64,000 nt of DNA from JAPOXR01 sp964291445. GTDB lineage: Bacteria; Pseudomonadota; Alphaproteobacteria; Rhodobacterales; Rhodobacteraceae. The DNA lies in the NCBI GenBank assembly GCA_964291445.2, contig OZ219864.1:124001-188000 (forward strand). The letters are read 5' to 3'. Below the pieces are notes generated by a model. The model saw nothing but the letters and a program-made list of their open reading frames with translations. It was not told where the DNA came from and did not search any database. Position numbers and translations under genes: made by a program. This document shows positions 43,592 to 52,174 of this stretch, in pieces; position 1 is the first letter of the stretch, and each line of letters begins with the position of its first letter.

Positions 43592-44523
43592 CCCGTTTCG
43601 GAATTGCACGATTCCTGCAGATTTATGCGGTACTGATCATGGTGGTGCTGCTGATGGCGGTGCTCAGCATGATGTCGGAGAGCTTCCTGACCTTCCGCAA
43701 TCTCCTCAATATCCTGAACCAGAACTCGCCCTTGGCCATCATGGCCGCCGCCATGACGCTGGTCATCATCGCCGGCGGGTTCGATTTGTCGGTGGGATCG
43801 ATATTTGCCATGGGGGCGGTGTGTTCGGCTTGGCTGGCGCTGCATGTCGATCCGTATTTCGGTCTGTTCATGGCCCCGGTCATCGGCCTCGTTCTCGGCA
43901 CCATCAACGGCCTTGCCATCACCCTGCTCAACGTCCACTCCTTCCTGGCCACCATCGCCACAAGCCTGATCTTCAGGGGGGTGGCCATCGTCATCTCCGA
44001 TGGAAGGCTGATCCCCGTGAGGATGGACGAGTTCACCTGGCTCGGCCGCGGCAAGATCGGCGGCGTGTTCGTGGCGGTCTGGGTGATGATCACCTTTGCG
44101 CTGATCCTGACCTTCGTGCTCAACCGGTCGACCTTCGGGCGGCGGGTGTTTTCGGTCGGCGGCAACGAGGAAGCCTCCATCCTGTCGGGCATTCGCACCA
44201 ACCGGATCAAGATCGCCACCTTCGCCATCGCCGGCCTGGCGGCCGGGCTGGCCTCGGCAATCGCCGCCTCGCGCATCTCGATGGGCCAGGCGGCGGCCGG
44301 CACCGGCATGGAATTGCAGGCCATCGCCGCGGTGATCCTGGGCGGAACCAGCATCTATGGTGGCAAGGGGGCGGTGTGGCGAAGCGTGGCCGGTGTCATG
44401 CTGCTGGCCCTCATCAACAACGGCTTCAACATCCTCAATGCCGACCCCTTCTACCGCGACCTGACCACCGGTCTCATCATCCTCGCCGCCATCGGCATCA
44501 GCGCCGGCGGCAACCGGCGCTGA
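43588..44523 (+). CDS. Sugar-type ABC importer permease (RbsC-like)
   Basis: 311 residues from ATG 43588, overlapping the ATPase stop. About eight to ten membrane spans; MTLVIIAGGFDLSVGSIFAMGAV, GTINGLAITLLNVHSFLATIAT, GRRVFSVGGNEEASILSGI and AAVILGGTSIYGGKGAVWRSVAGV are the standard BPD_transp_2 segments, each of which is quoted here in part. Only one permease gene is present, so it probably forms a homodimer, as RbsC does. Confidence 0.94.
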   Translation: MTRFGIARFLQIYAVLIMVVLLMAVLSMMSESFLTFRNLLNILNQNSPLAIMAAAMTLVIIAGGFDLSVGSIFAMGAVCSAWLALHVDPYFGLFMAPVIGLVLGTINGLAITLLNVHSFLATIATSLIFRGVAIVISDGRLIPVRMDEFTWLGRGKIGGVFVAVWVMITFALILTFVLNRSTFGRRVFSVGGNEEASILSGIRTNRIKIATFAIAGLAAGLASAIAASRISMGQAAAGTGMELQAIAAVILGGTSIYGGKGAVWRSVAGVMLLALINNGFNILNADPFYRDLTTGLIILAAIGISAGGNRR

Positions 44524-44545
44524 CCACCTGGACCACACAAGGTGG
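44524..44545 (+). terminator. Hairpin after the permease gene
   Basis: CCACCT (44524-44529) pairs with AGGTGG (44540-44545) immediately after the permease stop. Short stem, long loop and no T run: a weak terminator candidate at the convergent junction with the DUF4143 gene. Confidence 0.35.
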
Positions 44546-44787
44546 CAGCGCCAGAACCTCCCAATGCCCCGCCACCAGGCACCGCCCCGGCGGAACTCAC
44601 CATGCCCACGGGCCAGGAACCGCCCCGGCGCAATCATCCCGACCACAGGCGCCGCTACCGACGCTTCGCATGCATGCTCACGGATACACACGCACGGCTC
44701 GCGGTGAAGGTGGTGGTTGACCTTTCCTTCCCTGCCGGACTTGCCCCGGCACCAGTTTCTCGGCGCCCGTCACCGTGATTGTCGGCT

Positions 44788-46224
44788 CTACGAATAAGCG
44801 TCGTTGCTTGTGGAGTCTCGAACCTGTGCGTCGATATCGGCCACGCGGCCGCGTGTGGCGCTGACACTGTAATGGAATGCAAGCACGGCCGCCGGCCATT
44901 GCCGTATTTCGGTATCACCGATGACTTTCTTCCCGAACTGGCTGCGTGTTGACCTCCAGGCCAAGGGGAGTTGGTTCTTGCCGGCGAATCTGATCAGCCC
45001 CTTGAGCGCTTCGGGCTTGTTGACGTGGCTGTCGCTCCAGGTGATTTCCAGCGCACTGATCGGAGTTTGTAGCGGCGATGATTCCACAAGATCCACTTCG
45101 CAATCCTGCTTGCCCCATTGGGCGTGGCTCAGCAATGCGCCCTGGTGGGAGCGCTGCGCATGGAGTGCGGTTTCCACCAGTTGGCCGAATTCCTTGTCTT
45201 CCGGATGCCTGGGGCCGAACAGGCATGCGTACATGACTGGATTGGTTAGGTGCACCTTGAATGTGCGCTGCCGCCGGTAACGGCGACCATCCTGGTCAAC
45301 ACGGAACACCCTCCTGATGAGGAAGGCCGCCTCCAGGTATTCGATGTATTTCACGATGGTCTGCTTCCCGACGCCACTGCGCCGGGACAATTGTTCGAAC
45401 GAAATCCGTTCGGCCGTATTGAATGCCAGCAGCGTGAAGAGCGCGTTGAGTTCCTGGATGTCGTTGATGCCATAGAGCTGTGGCAAGTCTCGCAACAGCA
45501 CCTTGCCGACGATGTCCGAGCTGCCAGGGCGTTCCGGGTTGCCGCCCAGCGCCAGCTCCGGATAGCCGCCGAAATTCACGTAATCGACGAACTGCGCATT
45601 CAGCCGCTCGATGTCATGCAGCACATAGCTGTTGGGGCCATCTTCCCAAATGGCGGCCTCGTCCCCGCGAAGATCCAGGAACTCGGAGAAGGTCAAGGGC
45701 GGGAGCATGAAATCGGTGATACGACCGGCGCCGGATTCCGTGCTCTGTCGTTTGAGTGCCGGTGCCACCGAGCCGGCTACCAGCAGTCGCAGATCGGAAC
45801 GGTGATCCACCAGCGATTTGAGATGTCTCTCCCAATCCGCCAGGGACTGGACTTCATCGAAGAACAGGTAGCGCAATCCCTCTCCTTCGGGAGTGGCCGC
45901 CTCGATCTGCTGCACGAGCGCCTCCAGCGACTGGCCATGCAGCAAGGGATGATCCATTTCCACATAGGCGATCCGCTGGCCATCAACCTTGTTGTCCAGG
46001 AGCCTGTCGATCAGGTGCCGGATCAGAGTGGTCTTGCCGACCCGGCACGGCCCCAGCAACACAGCGGCACGTCGCAACCCTGGCTCCAGCAACAGCTTCA
46101 ATACCGGCTCCAGATAGGCGCGAGGACGCATCTTGAGCGTCCCTTCATCCACTCTATTGGTATGCCACCACGGGTTCAGGCGCTTAAGATGGATTGCAAC
46201 TTGTTGATTTGTAACATCTTTCAT
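44788..46224 (-). CDS. AAA ATPase with DUF4143 C-terminal domain (second in window)
   Basis: 478 residues from ATG 46224, which has AGGAA seven bases upstream; ATG 46230 is too close to it. Walker A is GPCRVGKTT (58-66), Walker B LRYLFFDEVQ near 115-124, sensor LLVAGSVAP. DUF4143 follows (VDYVNFGGYPELAL, then a winged helix RISFEQLSRRSGVGKQTIVKYIEYLE) and an endonuclease-like tail (DCEVDLVESS, ISALEITWS). It is a distant paralogue of the protein at 1003-2280 but is not followed by a NACHT gene. The surrounding 250-500 base gaps on both sides suggest independent acquisition. Confidence 0.9.
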   Translation of the reverse strand: MKDVTNQQVAIHLKRLNPWWHTNRVDEGTLKMRPRAYLEPVLKLLLEPGLRRAAVLLGPCRVGKTTLIRHLIDRLLDNKVDGQRIAYVEMDHPLLHGQSLEALVQQIEAATPEGEGLRYLFFDEVQSLADWERHLKSLVDHRSDLRLLVAGSVAPALKRQSTESGAGRITDFMLPPLTFSEFLDLRGDEAAIWEDGPNSYVLHDIERLNAQFVDYVNFGGYPELALGGNPERPGSSDIVGKVLLRDLPQLYGINDIQELNALFTLLAFNTAERISFEQLSRRSGVGKQTIVKYIEYLEAAFLIRRVFRVDQDGRRYRRQRTFKVHLTNPVMYACLFGPRHPEDKEFGQLVETALHAQRSHQGALLSHAQWGKQDCEVDLVESSPLQTPISALEITWSDSHVNKPEALKGLIRFAGKNQLPLAWRSTRSQFGKKVIGDTEIRQWPAAVLAFHYSVSATRGRVADIDAQVRDSTSNDAYS

Positions 46225-46235
46225 GCGCATTTCCT

Positions 46236-46274
46236 GTTACGCACACTACGATATGCTTAACTCCAAATTACGCA
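46236..46274 (-). promoter_or_regulatory. Direct repeats before the second DUF4143 gene
   Basis: TTACGCA occurs at 46237-46243 and 46268-46274, exactly 31 bases (about three helical turns) apart, just upstream of the start. It could be a pair of regulator sites on one face of the DNA. Confidence 0.3.
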
Positions 46275-46777
46275 ACCGCACGAGCGAGGGCATCTCGCGG
46301 GCTGGCGATCATCCTGTCATCTCCTGGCCCGGGTGGACCATGGTCGCTGCCTTGCAACCAGGCATGACCGGGAATGCTGACACCGGTGCCAGAGGACAGC
46401 CATCCGCGGTCCGGCATTCGACAATTTCATGATCCGGGGGCAATTCTGCTGTTTATCGGCAGCCCGATCGGTCCACTCGTGGTCGGCAACTGCCACAACA
46501 GGAAGGCGTCTCTGGCAGGCACGCGAATGACAACTGACTGGTTGGACATCGCCCCTGTTTTCGTGTCGTGGATAGCCTTTGCCACGTCGCAACCGGCAGT
46601 TGTCGCAACCAGCACCACCTCACCTCCTGGCCTGGCGCCCGGCTTCCGTGATGGTCATCCTGGCAGGCAAGACTCCGCCATCGGTCATGGTGTCGAACTG
46701 GTCGACAAGAAGAGGACCGGTCTCCCCGGATGCGCTTTCCCCGCAGCGGATGTCGGCATGGGCAGTGCCGGCGACCT
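46275..46777. other. Intergenic gap
   Basis: About 500 bases between the DUF4143 ATPase start and the end of the XRE gene. Open frames of up to 150 codons exist on the plus strand but show no ribosome site or recognisable motif. I see nothing supportable. Confidence 0.4.
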
Positions 46778-47788
46778 TCAAAACGGGGTATCCTCTCCGT
46801 CCAGCGACTCGGTTCTCATCAGATAGGCCATGAATTCCTCGTCTTCGGCTTCGGCCTCCTCGAATTCGGCTTGCGGCATCTTGCTGCCAAGCCAGGCAAT
46901 CCGCTCCATCGACACGTCGTTACCCATCAGGCTTTCGGGGATGTCAGCGATCTTTACGTAGCCGCGCTGCAAGGCCAAGCGGGCCCGCATGTCGTCACCA
47001 ACCAACCATTCCAGTTCCTCCGGGTCGATGCTGAATCCCAGGGACGACCAGTCACTCATTCGAATTGACGTTCCCCACAGGTCGAATTCGTCATCGAGGT
47101 ATTCCTGGATTACATTGATGTGTTCGGCGTCGAATTCATCGGCAAGATGTCGCAAATATTCCGTGAAGGGATCGGTAGGGTCAGGATCGAAATCCGCGGC
47201 AATCTCCATGGTCGCCTCACCAAAGATATCGCCTTCCAGTATGGAATCCTGCTCGGCAATCAGTCCATCTTCTGCAATGGCGCCATCGACCACGAACATC
47301 CGATGCCCGTAATCGGCCCTCACGAGTGCGTCGAGGGCCCAGCCGGCCTGTTCGAGTTTCTGATTTCGCCAGGCAAGGCTTCCTTCAGCGAGAAGTGCTG
47401 CGAAAAGCGGGGCCAGGGAAATCTGCGTCCTGGTGGAGATACCGTAGCGTTTTTCGACCATCTGGAAGGCGAGATCGGTGTTCTCGTGAATGGGAGTCTT
47501 GAGGTTGCGAAACCCGACCCGTCTCGCCTTTCTGTTGATCTCATCCTCTTCGAGGGGATCGGATTGCCCTGACAGATCTTCCGACCGAACACCGAGTGCT
47601 ACCGCAAGACTCGTGATCGTGCTGGCATTTGCAGACGATTTGCCGCCCTCGATCCGGGCAATGGTTTTCTTGCTGACGAAAGACAGATCGGCCAGGCCCT
47701 GCTGTGAAAGATGCGCGCTTTTGCGAAACCGTCTCAGCGCTTCCGGGTTGATGTCTGACCTGGTCAATGTTTTGTCCTCCGTGATCAT
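46778..47788 (-). CDS. XRE-family regulator with large acidic C-terminal domain
   Basis: 336 residues. The helix-turn-helix lies at about 16-70 (RFRKSAHLSQQGLADLSFVS, then KKTIARIEGGKSSAN). The remaining 260 residues are strongly acidic with no clear enzymatic motif (no HEXXH), ending in an EAEAEDEEF tail. Start: ATG 47788, or a TTG eight codons in, which has GGAGGA at ideal spacing. It has no obvious partner next to it; the acidic domain might bind another protein. Function beyond DNA binding is unknown. Confidence 0.8.
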   Translation of the reverse strand: MITEDKTLTRSDINPEALRRFRKSAHLSQQGLADLSFVSKKTIARIEGGKSSANASTITSLAVALGVRSEDLSGQSDPLEEDEINRKARRVGFRNLKTPIHENTDLAFQMVEKRYGISTRTQISLAPLFAALLAEGSLAWRNQKLEQAGWALDALVRADYGHRMFVVDGAIAEDGLIAEQDSILEGDIFGEATMEIAADFDPDPTDPFTEYLRHLADEFDAEHINVIQEYLDDEFDLWGTSIRMSDWSSLGFSIDPEELEWLVGDDMRARLALQRGYVKIADIPESLMGNDVSMERIAWLGSKMPQAEFEEAEAEDEEFMAYLMRTESLDGEDTPF

Positions 47789-47918
47789 TATGACATTACT
47801 ATATGAAGTCTATATTTCTCTCTACTGCCTGTCTAGGGTCAGTTTTTAATGTCTGTTTGTTCGATCTCTTTTTCATGTACCACTATCGGGGACATAATTG
47901 CGCGACTGGCTGGCAGCA

Positions 47919-47958
47919 CCCAATCTTGACCCGGATCGGCGTCCAAGATGCCCCCCTG
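47919..47958 (+). repeat. Solo sequence resembling an IS21-family terminal unit
   Basis: AATCTTGACCCGGATCGGCG followed by TCCAAGATG (47921-47950) resembles the terminal units of the IS21 element in this window (TTGACCCGG, ATCGGCGTCCAA). No istA or istB sequence accompanies it. It may be the footprint of a lost copy. The surrounding 338-base gap (47789-48126) holds nothing else recognised. Confidence 0.5.
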
Positions 47959-48126
47959 TCATCCGTCCTTCCCGGTTGCCCATTCAGCGGGCAGGGATTT
48001 CGGGAGACGGCATGATGCAAATCGCCGCTACAGGAATTGGCCTTGAATGTAGGACTTGAGTCGTTGCCGGGTATTCGCGACAAGCCGGGGCGTTGCCTCG
48101 GGCAGTTCTGGCAGAAAGGAAACACC

Positions 48127-49290
48127 ATGCGGACAATCGACGGATTTGACCGGATTGGCGAGGAAAACGCCTTTGCGGTTCTTGCTCGTGCCGGCGTTCT
48201 GGCCTCGCAGGGCATGGACGTGATCAATCTCGGCATCGGTCAGCCCGATTTTGCGACGCCGGAGAACATCGTCGAGGCCGCGGTGAGGGCCCTGCGTGAC
48301 GGACAACACGGATATACCCCTGCCACCGGCATCCCGCCGCTCCGGGAGGCCGTTGCTGCCGACCTCTGTCGGCGATTCGACGTGGAGGTCGATCCCGATC
48401 TCGTCGTGGTCGTGCCGGGCGGCAAGGTGACAATGTTCACCGCGATTCTCATGTTCGGCGAGCCTGGAGTGGAAATCCTCTACCCGGATCCCGGATTTCC
48501 GATCTATCGATCGATGATTGAATTCACCGGCGCCAAACCGGTGCCCATCCCGATCCGCGAGGAAAACGGGTTTGCATTTTCGGCCGACGAGACGCTGTCG
48601 CTGATGTCCGACAAGACGCGCCTCGTCATTGTGAATTCGCCGTCAAACCCGTGCGGCGGGGTGACGCCCAGGGCCGAGGTCGATCGCCTGGTGGCGGGGC
48701 TTGCCGAATGGCCGGAGGCAGCGGTGATGTCGGACGAGATCTACGACCAGATGCTGTATGACGGTGAAGAGCATGTCACGCTGCTCGGCTATCCGGAGAT
48801 CCGGGACCGGCTCATTCTCCTCAACGGTTGGTCCAAGACCTACGCCATGACTGGCTGGCGCCTGGGTTACTCGGTCTGGCCAAGGGGCATCCATGACAGG
48901 GCCCGCAAGCTGGCGGTGAATGCCTGGTCCTGCGTCAACACGCCGGCACAATTCGCTGCCGTCGAGGCATTGACCGGACCCCAGGATGCCGTGGATGCGA
49001 TGGTCGCCCAGTTCGATGTCCGCCGAAAACTGGTCGTGGAACTCCTGAACGACATGCCGGGCGTCTCGTGCATAACGCCGAAGGGCGCATTCTATGCTTT
49101 CCCCAATATCACGGGCACCGGCTGGAAGGCGAAGGAACTGGCCTCGAAGCTTCTCGAGGAGACCGGGGTTGCCACGATCGGCGGTCCCGATTTCGGGATA
49201 CTTGGCGAGGGCTATATTCGCCTGAGCTACGCCAACAGCCAGGAGAACATCCGCCGCGCCATCGGGCGAATGCGTGAGTTTCTTGCCTGA
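48127..49290 (+). CDS. PLP-dependent aminotransferase, class I/II
   Basis: 387 residues from ATG 48127, preceded by AAAGGA; the frame is open to 48037 but without a ribosome site. Fold-type I marks: NLGIGQPDFATPENI, HGYTPATGIPPLREAV, NSPSNPCGGV (substrate carboxylate Asn), SDEIYDQM (Asp-x-x-Tyr) and GWSKTYAMTGWRLGY with the Schiff-base Lys, and RLSYA with the terminal Arg. It transfers an amino group between an amino acid and a 2-oxoacid; the substrate is not predictable, but aromatic or aspartate-type acids are usual. A tyrosine transaminase role upstream of the homogentisate genes is possible. Confidence 0.93.
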   Translation: MRTIDGFDRIGEENAFAVLARAGVLASQGMDVINLGIGQPDFATPENIVEAAVRALRDGQHGYTPATGIPPLREAVAADLCRRFDVEVDPDLVVVVPGGKVTMFTAILMFGEPGVEILYPDPGFPIYRSMIEFTGAKPVPIPIREENGFAFSADETLSLMSDKTRLVIVNSPSNPCGGVTPRAEVDRLVAGLAEWPEAAVMSDEIYDQMLYDGEEHVTLLGYPEIRDRLILLNGWSKTYAMTGWRLGYSVWPRGIHDRARKLAVNAWSCVNTPAQFAAVEALTGPQDAVDAMVAQFDVRRKLVVELLNDMPGVSCITPKGAFYAFPNITGTGWKAKELASKLLEETGVATIGGPDFGILGEGYIRLSYANSQENIRRAIGRMREFLA

Positions 49291-49294
49291 TGCC

Positions 49295-49317
49295 CCGGGT
49301 CATCCATGGCGACCCGG
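49295..49317 (+). terminator. Hairpin after the aminotransferase gene
   Basis: CCGGGTC (49295-49301) pairs with GACCCGG (49311-49317), four bases past the stop codon. No T tract, but the position is right for an end-of-gene stem. Confidence 0.5.
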
Positions 49318-49479
49318 AGAAGTGCAGGCAGCCAGATTGCGGGGCGCTCCGACACATGGGCGGTGTCTGTCGCCTGCCGTGTGTAATGCTGCGCCCGTTA
49401 TTGTCGTCGTCGATGACACTGCGTGATGCCTGACCGCTGACAGGCGGGCGAGTGCGCTCGCATGAACCGGCGACAGTCC

Positions 49480-49884
49480 TCAGACCCACCACATGTCTAT
49501 GGCAGCGATGTCGTCATCCGACCATCCGAAATGGTGCGCCAGTTCGTGAACCACGACATGGGCCACCAAATCCCGCAGCGACACGTCGCCGCGCGCAACC
49601 CATTCATCAAGAATCGCCCTGCGAAACAGCCAGATCGAATCGGGCTCCACTGGCTGGTCGGATACTGATCTTTCGGTCAGGGGAATGCCGGAATAGAGAC
49701 CAGTAAGTTCGAAGGGGTCGTCGATGCCCAACTGCGCAAGCATCTCGTTGCTGGCGAATTCCTCGACGCGGAGCGCAACCCCGCTTGCGGCAGGTTTGAA
49801 CTCGTCCGGCAGCGTGTCAATCGCCGCCATTGCCATCGCTTCCAGGTCAGCGGCATCAGGGGCGGATTCGGCATTCCAGTCCAT
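49480..49884 (-). CDS. Small zincin-fold metallopeptidase (DUF1025-type)
   Basis: 134 residues. VVHELAHHFGWSD near the C-terminus is an HExxH zinc site with the following His and Asp typical of this family of minimal metallopeptidases. The N-terminal part (ALDTLP-type segment AAIDTLPDEFKPAASGVALRV, quoted in part) and ELTGLYSGIPLTERSV also fit. The proteins are cytosolic and their substrates unknown. It is transcribed alone, convergent with the aminotransferase. Confidence 0.9.
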   Translation of the reverse strand: MDWNAESAPDAADLEAMAMAAIDTLPDEFKPAASGVALRVEEFASNEMLAQLGIDDPFELTGLYSGIPLTERSVSDQPVEPDSIWLFRRAILDEWVARGDVSLRDLVAHVVVHELAHHFGWSDDDIAAIDMWWV

Positions 49885-50251
49885 GCTATCGGATGGTGCA
49901 GGATGGCAAAGTCTTTGCAGGGAATCTCATTTGCCGGCCATTGTGCGATTCAGCATCGCCGGTGTCAAACCGTGGCTGCATCCGGGGAAGGCCTCTTTAT
50001 GCGGCCAGGCGCTTGCCTGGCCGGCGAGCCAGGAGAACCGTCGCCTGGACGCAATCGTCCCGGACGGCACCACCGGGCAGGGGCGTGCCTGGCGGCCATG
50101 GATCATAACTGTCAGTGCCGGCGGCGGAGCACTGGGGGCCGGGCGCCATCGGCGGGCCGCCGGCCGATGTTGATATCCCGGCAGGGTCGTGCAATCTGGT
50201 CACATGGCCCGAGGCGCATTGGCCGGAGATGGGCCGCAATCGGGGGCGGAC
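49885..50251. other. Divergent gap between metallopeptidase and acyl-CoA synthetase
   Basis: About 370 bases that must hold promoters for both divergent genes. No operator or small gene could be recognised. Confidence 0.35.
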
Positions 50252-51943
50252 ATGGACGGATTCATCGAGGCCGGGCAATCCTGGTTGCGGGGCACGGTGG
50301 ACCCGGAGTTGTGGGAGAAGACGGTCCCGGAAGTGTTTGCCGACACCGTGGACCGGTTCGGCGACCGGCCGGCCCTGATCCTTCCTGGCCTGGAGTTCCG
50401 GCTGAGCTGGTGGGAACTGGACTACAGGGTCGGCAACCTGGCGGCAGGCCTGCACGCGATCGGGCTCAGGAAGGGCGACCGAATCGGAATCTGGTCGCCA
50501 AACTGCATCGAATGGGTGCTGGTGCAATTTGCCACCGCCAGGCTCGGGCTGATCCTGGTCAACATCAACCCGGCCTACCGACGGGCCGAGCTCGAATTTG
50601 CGCTGTCCAGGACCGGCTGCCGCGCATTGATCACCGCCGAGAGGTTCAAATCCTCGGACTATCTCGGGATGTTGCGGGAGATGATACTGGATACCGCCGG
50701 CCAGACCTTTGACGGCATCTACACGGATGATCTGCCCGAACTCAGGCACGTGATTTCCATTTCCGACGCTCCTCGCCCCGACTTCACCTGGTTCTCCGAT
50801 TTGTGCCGGCCGGCATTGACATCGGAACGGGCCGAGATCGATGCGCGGGCCGCCTCGCTGCACCCGGACGAGCCGATCAACATCCAGTTCACCTCCGGGA
50901 CCACCGGCTCGCCGAAAGGTGCAACTCTCACCCACCGCAATATCGTCAACAATGCCCGCTTCGTGACCGACCGCATCCGGCTCACCGAGGCCGACCGTCT
51001 GTGCATCCCGGTTCCCCTCTATCACTGCTTCGGCATGGCCATGGGCACGCTCGGTTGCGTCACCAAGGGGGCGGCGATAGTGCTCTGTGGGCCAGCCTTC
51101 GATGCCGATGACACCCTGCAGGCACTGGTGGAGGCGAAAGCCACCGGGCTCTACGCGGTCCCGACCATGTTTGTTGCCATGCTGGATCGCATCCGCGAGG
51201 AGCACCATGATTTATCGGTGCTGCGAACAGGGATCATGGCTGGTGCCCCCTGCCCGATCGAGGTGATGCGCCAGGTCATCTCGGAGATGAACATGCACGA
51301 GGTGACCATCTGCTACGGCATGACCGAAACGGCGCCGGTATCCTTCCAGTCGCATACCGACGATCCGGTCGAGAAGAGGGTCACCACCGTCGGCCGCATT
51401 CACCCGCATGTCGAGGTCAGGCTGGTTGGCCGGGATGGCGGGGTCGTGGCCGTCGGCGAGCGGGGTGAGCTGTGCACCCGCGGCTACTCGGTGATGCAGG
51501 GTTACTGGAATGATCCCGACATGACCCGGCAGAGCATTCGCGACGGGTGGATGCATACCGGCGATCTGGCGGTATTCGACGAGGCCGGCTACTGCCGCAT
51601 CGTCGGCCGGGTCAAGGACATGATCATCAGGGGCGGCGAGAACATCTTTCCCCGCGAGATCGAGGATTTCATCTTCCGTCATCCGGATGTGCGCGAGGTG
51701 CAGGTATTCGGCATTCCCAACGAGCGGCTTGGCGAGGTCGTCTGCGCCTGGATCATCGGCGCCGAGGGCGCCGGTCTGTCGGAAGGGGAGATTCGCCGGC
51801 ACTGCGACGGCAACATGGCCCATTTCAAGATCCCGGCCCATATCCGCATCGTGGACGACATGCCGATGACGGTGACCGGCAAGCCGCAAAAATTCCGCAT
51901 GCGGGAGCAAATGATCCGCATGCTGCAGGAGGAGGAAGGTTGA
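50252..51943 (+). CDS. Acyl-CoA synthetase (AMP-binding enzyme)
   Basis: 563 residues from ATG 50252, after GGGGGCGG; in-frame starts at 50189 and 50204 are less likely. The adenylate-forming signature FTSGTTGSPKGATLTH lies near 210-225; YGMTETAPVS, GWMHTGDLA, GRVKDMIIRGGENIFPREIE (quoted within 20 residues) and the catalytic Lys in VTGKPQKF are present. It activates a carboxylic acid with ATP and CoA; the sequence layout resembles medium/long-chain fatty-acid ligases. It may feed the same beta-oxidation pool as the thiolase further right. Confidence 0.93.
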   Translation: MDGFIEAGQSWLRGTVDPELWEKTVPEVFADTVDRFGDRPALILPGLEFRLSWWELDYRVGNLAAGLHAIGLRKGDRIGIWSPNCIEWVLVQFATARLGLILVNINPAYRRAELEFALSRTGCRALITAERFKSSDYLGMLREMILDTAGQTFDGIYTDDLPELRHVISISDAPRPDFTWFSDLCRPALTSERAEIDARAASLHPDEPINIQFTSGTTGSPKGATLTHRNIVNNARFVTDRIRLTEADRLCIPVPLYHCFGMAMGTLGCVTKGAAIVLCGPAFDADDTLQALVEAKATGLYAVPTMFVAMLDRIREEHHDLSVLRTGIMAGAPCPIEVMRQVISEMNMHEVTICYGMTETAPVSFQSHTDDPVEKRVTTVGRIHPHVEVRLVGRDGGVVAVGERGELCTRGYSVMQGYWNDPDMTRQSIRDGWMHTGDLAVFDEAGYCRIVGRVKDMIIRGGENIFPREIEDFIFRHPDVREVQVFGIPNERLGEVVCAWIIGAEGAGLSEGEIRRHCDGNMAHFKIPAHIRIVDDMPMTVTGKPQKFRMREQMIRMLQEEEG

Positions 51944-51976
51944 GTGCAGTGCCACCGACCCTTGCGTCCGGCCCGG

Positions 51977-52174
51977 TCAGCTTCCGGCCGGCAGGCCAGC
52001 GGCCTTGCGGGCATCCTTGATGGCCTGGCTGATAAGCGCCCGGTCATCGAGCGCGTCGCACAAGGCCATGATCAGCCCGGTGGCGAAGGCGAGTTGCCTC
52101 TCCCGGTCGGCGCCGGACGCCGCCTCCGACAATTCCAGGTAGATGTCATCGCGACCATGCTGTTCCATGTTCAT
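51977..52174 (-). CDS. DUF2783 family small protein
   Basis: 65 residues, MNMEQHGRDDIYLELSEAAS then RERQLAFATGLIMALCDALDD and ALISQAIKDARKA. Its ATG overlaps the monooxygenase stop (ATGA at 52171-52174). DUF2783 proteins are known only as small partners of such flavin monooxygenases, so it may be a subunit or stability factor. Confidence 0.8.
   Translation of the reverse strand: MNMEQHGRDDIYLELSEAASGADRERQLAFATGLIMALCDALDDRALISQAIKDARKAAGLPAGS

Noticed and set aside
46374..46826. 150-codon plus-strand frame in the gap before the XRE gene end
   Set aside because: No motif or ribosome site and it overlaps the 3' end of the XRE gene.
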